A DNA stretch of 36,606 nucleotides from positions 1 through 36,606 of the forward strand of contig NZ_JABDRI010000050.1 in the NCBI RefSeq assembly GCF_013041805.1. Reading direction: 5' to 3'. The DNA is from Lutibacter sp. (GTDB lineage Bacteria > Bacteroidota > Bacteroidia > Flavobacteriales > Flavobacteriaceae). Of this stretch, positions 29,959 to 36,606 are shown piece by piece (within the stretch, counting starts at the first letter, position 1; each line of letters begins with the position of its first letter). The notes below the pieces were generated by a model. That model saw only the letters and a program-made list of their open reading frames with translations. It was not told where the DNA came from and ran no database searches. The position numbers were made by a program, and so were the translations under genes.

Positions 29959-32385
29959 CTATCGCAATGTTGCTCCCACATTTTTTTCAAATGTTTGCTG
30001 TAACTTTTGCATTATTTTATCTATTTGGGTATCGTTCAATGTTTTATTTTCATCTTGAATTAAAAAACTAACAGCGTATGACTTTTTCCCCTCTTCTATA
30101 TTATCACCTTCATAAACATCAAACAAATCAACTTCTTTTAAGAATTTTTTCTCTGCTTGAAATGCTAAATTATAAAGTTCACTAAAAGTAACCTCTTTAT
30201 CTAATAACAATGCAAAATCTCTTTTTACCGCTTGAAATTTAGATATTTCTTCCACTTTTACTTGTGACTTCCCACCAACTTTTAATACATTTTCCCAATT
30301 AAAATCGGCAAATAAAACTTCTTGTTTAATGCCAAACTCTTTTAAAATTGGACGTTTTACAACTCCTATATCTACTAATTTTATTTTTCCTAAACTTAAA
30401 GTAATTCCTTCTGAAAAAATATCGTTTTTAGTTGGAGTTGTTTTTAATTTATTTATTCCTAAACGCTGTAATAATGCAACTACAATTCCTTTTAAATAAA
30501 AGAAGTCTGAAGCTTTATTTGAAATGTTCCAGCTTTCTTTGGTTCTATTACCAGAAACAAAAAGGGTTAAATGTTTTTGCTCCTTATAGCCACTTTCAAA
30601 TTTGTGATATGTTTTTCCAAATTCAAAGAATTTTAAAGAGTTATTTTTTCTGTTGATATTATAAATAACTGATTCTAACCCACTAAATAAAAGCGATTGA
30701 CGCATCACACCTAAATCACTACTTAAAGGGTTTAACATGGTAACGTTATGGCTTTCATCTAGCAGTTCTGTTAAAGATAAGTAGTCCGCTTTTGTCAATG
30801 AGTTTGCCATTGTTTCATGGAATCCTTGAGAAACTAGCTGGTTTCCAACTACATTTTCTATTTTAACCGGATCAAATTCTGAAAAAGATATAGAGGTGTT
30901 TAATTTGTGAGAAAACTCAACATTATTATAACCATATACACGTAAAATTTCTTCAATTACATCAGCTTCTCTTGTCACATCTACTCTATATGATGGTATG
31001 GTTAAACCTATACCACCATCTGTAACACTATTAAATTTAATTTCTAAAGATGCCAATATATTTTTAACTGTTTCTCTTGGAATCTCTGTCCCAATTAAAC
31101 GATCCATTTTTTCGTATGATAAAAACACTTGAAAATCTTCAATTTTTGATGGATACATGTCAACAATTTCAGACGAAATTTTCCCTCCAGCCACTTCTAA
31201 TATTAAATTAGCCGCTCTTTTTAATGCATATTCAACGCTATTTGGGTCAATTCCTCTTTCAAATCTAAAAGAAGCGTCTGTATTTAATGCATGCCTTTTA
31301 GCCGTTTTCCGTATAGCTACAGGATTAAAATAAGCACTTTCTAAAAATATTGAAGTGGTGTTTTCTGTAACTCCTGAATTCAAACCACCAAACACTCCTG
31401 CTATACACATTGGTTCTTCATTTCCATTACAAATCATTAAATCTTCTTCATGCAACTCACGTTCAACACCATCTAGTGTAACAAATTTAGTTCCCGAAGC
31501 CAACGTTTTAACAATTACTTTATTTCCTTTAACTTTTGCAGCATCAAAAGCGTGCAAAGGCTGCCCTAATCCGTGTAAAACGTAATTTGTAACATCAACA
31601 ATGTTATTTATTGGTGTTAAACCAATAGCTTTTAATTTATTTTGAATCCATTCTGGAGAATCTTTTACTGTTATACCAGAAATTGTAACACCTGCATATC
31701 TTGGTGCTTTTTCGATATCTTCAACTTCTACATCAAATTTTAACGTTCGATCGTCTACATGAAATTCACTTACCGAAGGAGAGATTAATTCTACCGCAAC
31801 ACCTTGTTGCAATAACCCTGCTCTTAAATCTCTTGCAGTTCCCAAATGACTCATAGCATCAGCTCTATTAGGTGTTAATCCTATTTCGAACACCTGATCT
31901 TTTTCAATATTAAAAACTTTAGAAACAGGAGTTCCTGAAAGAAGTGCATCATCTAATACAAGAATTCCTTCGTGACTTGAACCTAAACCTAATTCGTCCT
32001 CAGCACAAATCATTCCGTGACTTTCTTCTCCTCTAATTTTACCCTTCTTAATTTTAAAAGGCTCACCTTTATCATCATATAAGGTAGAACCAACAGTAAC
32101 AACAGGTACAGTTTGTCCAGCCGCAACATTAGGTGCACCACATACAATTTGCACAGGCTCTCCATTACCTAAATCTACTGTTGTTAATTTTAATCTATCA
32201 GCATTTGGATGTTGTTCACAAGTTAATACCTTCCCAACAACAACACCTTTTAAACTTCCTTTTATCGACTCTACAGTTTCAATACCCTCAACTTCAAGTC
32301 CTAAATCAGTTAACAATTCCCCTGTTTTTTCAGCTTCCCAATCAACCTTTAAAAATTGTTTTAACCAATTATATGATATTTTCAT
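29959..32385 (-). CDS. pheT: Phenylalanine-tRNA ligase beta subunit
   Basis: This is the beta chain of the alpha2-beta2 phenylalanyl-tRNA synthetase, 808 residues, the normal length for bacteria. Domains in order: N-terminal MKISYNWLKQFL, the EMAP-like tRNA-binding OB fold (about 40-150, VVGKVLTCEQHPNADRLKL), B3/B4 editing domain (about 215-390, with FDAAKVKG), B5 domain (about 400-475), the catalytic-like core (475-690) and the C-terminal FDX-ACB anticodon-binding domain (about 715-808, KFQAVKRDFALLLD). pheS is not next to it, as is common in this phylum. It follows recG with a 48-base gap and has a -7 box TATCTTTG there (32410-32417). Confidence 0.97.
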   Translation of the reverse strand: MKISYNWLKQFLKVDWEAEKTGELLTDLGLEVEGIETVESIKGSLKGVVVGKVLTCEQHPNADRLKLTTVDLGNGEPVQIVCGAPNVAAGQTVPVVTVGSTLYDDKGEPFKIKKGKIRGEESHGMICAEDELGLGSSHEGILVLDDALLSGTPVSKVFNIEKDQVFEIGLTPNRADAMSHLGTARDLRAGLLQQGVAVELISPSVSEFHVDDRTLKFDVEVEDIEKAPRYAGVTISGITVKDSPEWIQNKLKAIGLTPINNIVDVTNYVLHGLGQPLHAFDAAKVKGNKVIVKTLASGTKFVTLDGVERELHEEDLMICNGNEEPMCIAGVFGGLNSGVTENTTSIFLESAYFNPVAIRKTAKRHALNTDASFRFERGIDPNSVEYALKRAANLILEVAGGKISSEIVDMYPSKIEDFQVFLSYEKMDRLIGTEIPRETVKNILASLEIKFNSVTDGGIGLTIPSYRVDVTREADVIEEILRVYGYNNVEFSHKLNTSISFSEFDPVKIENVVGNQLVSQGFHETMANSLTKADYLSLTELLDESHNVTMLNPLSSDLGVMRQSLLFSGLESVIYNINRKNNSLKFFEFGKTYHKFESGYKEQKHLTLFVSGNRTKESWNISNKASDFFYLKGIVVALLQRLGINKLKTTPTKNDIFSEGITLSLGKIKLVDIGVVKRPILKEFGIKQEVLFADFNWENVLKVGGKSQVKVEEISKFQAVKRDFALLLDKEVTFSELYNLAFQAEKKFLKEVDLFDVYEGDNIEEGKKSYAVSFLIQDENKTLNDTQIDKIMQKLQQTFEKNVGATLR

Positions 32386-32409
32386 TTGTTATAATTTTTT
32401 TTCGAACTG

Positions 32410-32417
32410 CAAAGATA
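32410..32417 (-). promoter_or_regulatory. -7 box of pheT
   Basis: TATCTTTG followed by CA on the minus strand, a strong match to the common flavobacterial form, about 25 bases ahead of the pheT ATG. Confidence 0.5.
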
Positions 32418-32433
32418 AAAAATTGAATCTATT

Positions 32434-34533
32434 TTAACTGATATTTGACCAAATAGTACTGTTTTTACTAACTTCTTTATATGCAATTTTTATAAAGATA
32501 TTTTCGGGTTCCTTTAAAGTGGGATCAGTTGTCAATAAATCAATAGCTATATTTCTTGCAGAAGTTAATAGTTTAGAATCTTTTACAATATCTGCTATTC
32601 GCAAGTTGAGCACACCGCTTTGTTGCGTTCCCATTAAGTTTCCAGGGCCACGAAGTTTTAAATCTACTTCAGCAATTTTAAATCCATCGCTTGTACTTAC
32701 CATTGTTTCTAAACGCACTTTTGCATCACTTGACAGTTTAAAACTTGTCATTAAAATACAAAAACTTTGTTCTGCTCCACGCCCAACTCTGCCTCTTAAC
32801 TGGTGTAATTGGGATAAACCAAAGCGTTCAGCACTTTCAATAACCATAACACTTGCATTTGGAATATTTACGCCAACTTCAATAACCGTTGTAGCAACCA
32901 TTATGTGAGTTTCGCCTTTTATAAAGCGTTGCATTTCATATTCTTTGTCTGCAGGTTTCATTTTTCCGTGAACAATGCTAATTTGATAGGTTGGCTTTTG
33001 AAATTCTCTAGAAATACTTTCATAACCATCCATCAAATCTTTATAATCCATTGCTTCGGATTCATTAATTAACGGATAAACAATATAAACCTGTCTTCCT
33101 TTTGCAATTTCTTCTTTTAAAAATTTAAAAACAGATAATCTATTTGCATCATATCTATGTGCAGTTTTTACTTCTTTTCTTCCAGGAGGCAATTCATCAA
33201 TAATAGAGATATCCAAATCTCCATATGCACTCATTGCTAATGTCCGTGGTATTGGGGTAGCTGTCATTACCAATATATGCGGAGGCAACTCGTTTTTCTC
33301 CCATAATTTTGAGCGCTGTGCTACTCCAAATCTGTGTTGTTCATCTATAATTGCAATTCCTAAATTTTTAAATTGCACTTTGTCTTCTATGAGTGCATGA
33401 GTACCAATTAAAATATTTAATTCACCCGATTCTAATTGTTCATGAATAATTCTACGTTGTTTTACCTTCACCGATCCGGTGAGTAATTTTACTGAAATAT
33501 CCAACCCATCTAATAATTCAATTATAGAGTTATAGTGCTGAGTTGCTAAAATTTCGGTAGGTGCCATGAGCGCTGCCTGATAACCATTATCTATTGCTAT
33601 AAGCATAGTTAATAAAGCTACAATAGTTTTTCCAGAACCTACATCACCTTGTAATAACCTATTCATTTGAGCGTTTGACCCTACATCCTTTCTAATTTCT
33701 TTTAATACCCGTTTTTGAGCATTTGTTAAGTCAAAGGGAAGTTTACTCTTATAAAACTTATTAAACTTATCGCCTACCTTTTCAAAATTAAACCCTTTTA
33801 TTTTAGCTTTCCGAACAATTTTTTTTCGTATTAACTGTAATTGAATAAAAAATAATTCTTCAAATTTTAACCGTTTTTGTGCTTTGGCTAGTAATTCCTG
33901 ACTTTTAGGAAAATGAATATTCAACAGTGCTTCATTTTTTGAAATTAAATCTAATTTCTCTAAAATTGCAGCAGATAATGTTTCTTGAAATTTTCCTTGC
34001 AACTCCTCAAATAAATTTTGAATCATATTCGAAACAATTTTATTTGAAATTCCTCTATTTATTAATTTTTCGGTAGATGGATACACTGGCTGCATCGCAG
34101 AACGTAACTTTTTTTTATACGACGATACCAATTCCATTTCTGGATGAGGCATTGAAAATAACCTATTAAAGTAGTTGGTTTTACCAAAAATCACATAAGG
34201 CGTATTTATTTTAAGGGAATCTTTAATCCATTTAGCTCCTCTAAACCAAACCAATTCCATAGAGCCTGTTTCATCTACAAAAGTAGCTACTAACCTACTC
34301 CCTCTTTTTTGTTGTACTGTTTTAATACTTGTAATTTTTCCAACAATTTGAATTTCAGAGGAATTCTCTTGTAATTGGTTAATCTTCAAAAATTGTGATC
34401 GATCAATATATCGATTCGGAAAAAAATTAAGCAAATCATTAAATGTAAAAACTCCTAGCTCGGACTTTAATAAATCGGCTCTACTAGGTCCTACACCTTT
34501 TAAATATGAAATAGAAGTATTTAGATTGTACAA
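32434..34533 (-). CDS. recG: ATP-dependent DNA helicase RecG
   Basis: This helicase remodels stalled forks and branched DNA in repair and recombination. The 699-residue protein has the N-terminal wedge OB domain (about 55-150), then the helicase core: LLQGDVGSGKTIVAL (Walker A), MAPTEILATQHY, DEQHRFGV (Walker B), ATPIPRTLAM, VATTVIEVGVNIPNA and LRGRVGRGAEQS. The N-terminus SYLKGVGPSRADLL fits the family. The start is TTG at 34533, as no ATG is present before the conserved region. It is divergent from the rRNA methyltransferase gene. Confidence 0.96.
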   Translation of the reverse strand: MYNLNTSISYLKGVGPSRADLLKSELGVFTFNDLLNFFPNRYIDRSQFLKINQLQENSSEIQIVGKITSIKTVQQKRGSRLVATFVDETGSMELVWFRGAKWIKDSLKINTPYVIFGKTNYFNRLFSMPHPEMELVSSYKKKLRSAMQPVYPSTEKLINRGISNKIVSNMIQNLFEELQGKFQETLSAAILEKLDLISKNEALLNIHFPKSQELLAKAQKRLKFEELFFIQLQLIRKKIVRKAKIKGFNFEKVGDKFNKFYKSKLPFDLTNAQKRVLKEIRKDVGSNAQMNRLLQGDVGSGKTIVALLTMLIAIDNGYQAALMAPTEILATQHYNSIIELLDGLDISVKLLTGSVKVKQRRIIHEQLESGELNILIGTHALIEDKVQFKNLGIAIIDEQHRFGVAQRSKLWEKNELPPHILVMTATPIPRTLAMSAYGDLDISIIDELPPGRKEVKTAHRYDANRLSVFKFLKEEIAKGRQVYIVYPLINESEAMDYKDLMDGYESISREFQKPTYQISIVHGKMKPADKEYEMQRFIKGETHIMVATTVIEVGVNIPNASVMVIESAERFGLSQLHQLRGRVGRGAEQSFCILMTSFKLSSDAKVRLETMVSTSDGFKIAEVDLKLRGPGNLMGTQQSGVLNLRIADIVKDSKLLTSARNIAIDLLTTDPTLKEPENIFIKIAYKEVSKNSTIWSNIS

Positions 34534-34590
34534 CGTGCTTTTTTTGATTTACGAAGATAATAATTCAAACAGCAATAAACAATTAGAAAA

Positions 34591-34617
34591 TTGCTACGAA
34601 CTAATTTTGTATCTTTG
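34591..34617 (+). promoter_or_regulatory. Promoter of the rRNA methyltransferase gene
   Basis: TTG (34591-34593), 16 bases, then TATCTTTG (34610-34617) followed by CC. The spacing is a little short, but the -7 box is exact; a second TAATTTTG overlaps just upstream (34602-34609). The leader would be about ten bases. Confidence 0.5.
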
Positions 34618-34634
34618 CCACCTTAAATTTTACC

Positions 34635-35843
34635 ATGAGATTACACAGAAACCTAGTATATACAGTTGTTGCTTCAATGCGACTTATTTTTAATGAAGAA
34701 GAATATGCCGATAAAGTTGTAGAGAAAGCGTTAAAACGTGATAAACGTTGGGGAGCAAGAGATAGAAAATTTGTTGCAGAAACTATTTATGAAATGGTTC
34801 GCTGGAAACGTTTATACAATGAAATTGCAGGGACAAAGAATCACTATACCAATGAAAATGTATGGAAAAACTTTGCTGTTTTTGCCATATTAAAAGGCTA
34901 TAAATTACCTGATTGGAATCAGTTACAAGGCGTACCTGAGAGAAGAATTAAAGGTAAATTTGATGAACTTCAAAAACAACGTGTTTTTAAAGAATCTATC
35001 CCAGATTGGTTAGACGAATTGGCTGTAAAAGAATTAGGAGAAAAACATTGGACTAAAGAAATTGCTGCCTTAAACGTCCAAGCAAGTGTTATTTTAAGAG
35101 CTAACACCCTAAAAACTAACAAGCTTTCATTGCGAAATAAATTAAGTGAAGAAGGTATTAATACTGAATTCATTCCTGGCCATCCTGATGCATTGAAATT
35201 AGTGGAGCGTGCCAATGTATTTGTTACACAATGCTTCAAAGATGGTTTATTTGAAGTGCAAGATGCTTCATCTCAATTAGTTGCTGAATATTTAGATGTT
35301 AAACCTGGTATGAAAGTAATTGATACCTGTGCTGGCGCAGGTGGTAAAACATTGCATTTGGCAGCCTTAATGGAAAATAAAGGTCAATTAATCGCTACCG
35401 ATATTTATGAGAGTAAATTAAAAAAATTAAAAAAACGGACGCGCAGAGCTGGTGTTCATAATGTAACTACAAAACCTTTAGATTCTTCTAAAGTAATGAA
35501 GAAAATGAAAGGAACTGCCGACAGAGTTTTAATAGACGCTCCGTGCAGCGGTATTGGTGTTTTAAGACGTAACCCAGACAGTAAATGGAAATTACAACCT
35601 GAATTTGTTGATACTATTAAAAAAACACAGGCTGAAATATTAGAAAATTACTCTGCATTAGTTAAAACTGGTGGAAAATTGGTGTATGCAACCTGTTCAA
35701 TTTTACCTTCTGAAAATGAAAATCAAGTGCAACTCTTTTTAAATAACCATCCTGAATTTCAATTTGTGAAAGAAAAAAAAGTTTCTGTTCATAAATCTGG
35801 TTTTGATGGATTTTATATGGCTTTATTAGAGAAAGTGACTTAA
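34635..35843 (+). CDS. RsmB/NOP-family rRNA (cytosine-5) methyltransferase
   Basis: This SAM-dependent enzyme places a methyl group on C5 of a cytosine, probably in 16S rRNA. It has 402 residues, with a NusB-like helical N-terminus (about 1-130), a PUA-like bridging segment and the methyltransferase domain. Motif I is VIDTCAGAGGKT (about 231-242), motif IV is DAPCSGIGVLRRNPD with one catalytic Cys, and motif VI is YATCSILPSENE with the second. Both Cys are needed for reaction and product release. Whether it acts at the RsmB site or another is not certain. Confidence 0.92.
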   Translation: MRLHRNLVYTVVASMRLIFNEEEYADKVVEKALKRDKRWGARDRKFVAETIYEMVRWKRLYNEIAGTKNHYTNENVWKNFAVFAILKGYKLPDWNQLQGVPERRIKGKFDELQKQRVFKESIPDWLDELAVKELGEKHWTKEIAALNVQASVILRANTLKTNKLSLRNKLSEEGINTEFIPGHPDALKLVERANVFVTQCFKDGLFEVQDASSQLVAEYLDVKPGMKVIDTCAGAGGKTLHLAALMENKGQLIATDIYESKLKKLKKRTRRAGVHNVTTKPLDSSKVMKKMKGTADRVLIDAPCSGIGVLRRNPDSKWKLQPEFVDTIKKTQAEILENYSALVKTGGKLVYATCSILPSENENQVQLFLNNHPEFQFVKEKKVSVHKSGFDGFYMALLEKVT

Positions 35844-35861
35844 TTTGATGGTCAATAAATT

Positions 35862-36536
35862 TTAATCAATTAGTGAAACTCCGTTCAAATCGGTTGTGAG
35901 TATTTCACTCATATAATTAAAATAAGGGCGCATTGCTTTAAACGATGCGTCTATTTCATTTAAAAAATTAGGACTTAGTACTTCTTCATCTGTAAATTCA
36001 CGAGTTACAATAAATTGTTTAAGTCTAATTAAATCAATGTCTTTATGTTCTTTATCAAAACCTCTTGGTGCTGTTTTTAAAGCAGTTCCTTTTAATGTTC
36101 CAAAATGATTAACAAATGTTTTATCATTAATTATTTCACGAATTTCAGTAGCATCCATTTCAAATTCTTTGCGAATACGTAATAAATCATCTTTATTAGG
36201 CTCCCAAAAGCCACCAGCTAAAAAACTTTCTCCAGGTCTAATTCTTACATAATAACCACCTCTCAATCGATTTGTTGCTCTTACAAAATTTCCAGCAAAA
36301 TGAGATTTATAAGGTGTCTTATCTTTTGAGAAACGGACATCACGATAAATTCTAAATAGTTTCATTTTCTCAATGTCATCATGAGTTCGTAGCGTATTTA
36401 ATACTGAAGTATAAAATTCTTTTACTTTTAGCTGTTCTGCTTGAAAAACTGATTTATGCTCTTGAAACCATTCTCGCGTATTATTTTTCTTTAATTGTTT
36501 TAAAAAATCTAAGGTAGATATTGAAATTGAACTCAT
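35862..36536 (-). CDS. DUF2461-family protein
   Basis: The 224-residue soluble protein belongs to the family known as DUF2461 (TIGR02453). Typical stretches are LDFLKQLKKNNTREWFQEHK at the N-terminus, FRIYRDVRFSKDKTPYKSHF (about 61-80), GGYYVRIRPGESFLAGGFW and RGFDKEH. The function is unknown in the family; conserved Arg, Lys and His suggest an enzyme or a nucleic-acid-binding protein. It converges on the methyltransferase gene with an 18-base gap and shows no terminator. Confidence 0.9.
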   Translation of the reverse strand: MSSISISTLDFLKQLKKNNTREWFQEHKSVFQAEQLKVKEFYTSVLNTLRTHDDIEKMKLFRIYRDVRFSKDKTPYKSHFAGNFVRATNRLRGGYYVRIRPGESFLAGGFWEPNKDDLLRIRKEFEMDATEIREIINDKTFVNHFGTLKGTALKTAPRGFDKEHKDIDLIRLKQFIVTREFTDEEVLSPNFLNEIDASFKAMRPYFNYMSEILTTDLNGVSLID

Positions 36537-36606
36537 TTATTATGTTTTTTAGAATTTTAAAAGTAATAAAAATTAATTTCAACACTATTCCTCTTTTTAC
36601 TAGTAA

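Overview
The window is chromosomal DNA from a member of the Bacteroidota, most likely a marine or aquatic Flavobacteriaceae. The evidence is AT-rich DNA, no Shine-Dalgarno sequences before genes, repeated promoter -7 boxes of the Bacteroidota type (TAnnTTTG), Bacteroidota-style lipoproteins, and close family resemblance of proteins such as PheT, RecG, GuaB and the S9 peptidase. I cannot name the genus. No rRNA, tRNA, CRISPR array, insertion sequence or phage gene is visible.

Layout. 0.2-2.8 kb: a phosphofructokinase with pyrophosphate-type active-site residues, a small unknown protein and an SDR oxidoreductase. 2.8-6.6 kb: an exported S9 peptidase and a cyanophycinase-like lipoprotein, probably one transcription unit for extracytoplasmic peptide degradation. 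6.8-8.4 kb: a DEAD-box RNA helicase and a cold-shock-domain protein with a long leader. 8.7-12.6 kb: a very large exported Asp-box propeller protein and an exported LolA-like protein. 12.7-16.2 kb: the 5-oxoprolinase genes pxpC, pxpB and pxpA behind an Nramp-fold transporter that has lost the metal-binding residues. 16.4-18.6 kb: a small membrane protein, a glycosyltransferase and a hotdog thioesterase. 18.6-21.2 kb: an unusual gene-poor stretch around a CAP-domain lipoprotein and a MarR regulator. 21.2-23.2 kb: a NifX-like metal-cofactor protein and guaB. 23.3-27.2 kb: a porin, an FMN-binding (flavinylated) protein, a four-helix membrane protein and a 5'-nucleotidase lipoprotein in one direction. 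27.3-29.9 kb: an HMG-CoA-lyase-like enzyme, a LysE exporter and pyrD. 30.0-36.5 kb: pheT, recG, an RsmB-like rRNA methyltransferase and a DUF2461 protein.

Most of the window is ordinary housekeeping. The part that does not fit known features is 18.7-20.3 kb. Three elements of 70, 70 and 71 bases each fold into a long hairpin. All three share the same seven-base closing stem, which carries compensating base changes, and each holds a G-rich motif (GTGGG, with GGGGACGACA in two of them) in the apical part. Two of them are tandem copies 91 bases apart, each followed by a T-run. The same G-rich motif recurs on the plus strand over the leaders of the neighbouring minus-strand marR and CAP genes, so a plus-strand RNA from the elements could pair with those leaders. 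A second set of AT-rich hairpins carrying G-runs in their loops, including a perfect 17-bp inverted repeat around GGGGGA, fills the gap after marR. This is the best candidate here for an undescribed RNA or DNA element family. Secondary points of interest are the Nramp-like transporter of the pxp operon, the flavinyl-transfer gene set, and a fully readable MarR promoter whose -7 box sits in the middle of a 27-bp operator-like palindrome.
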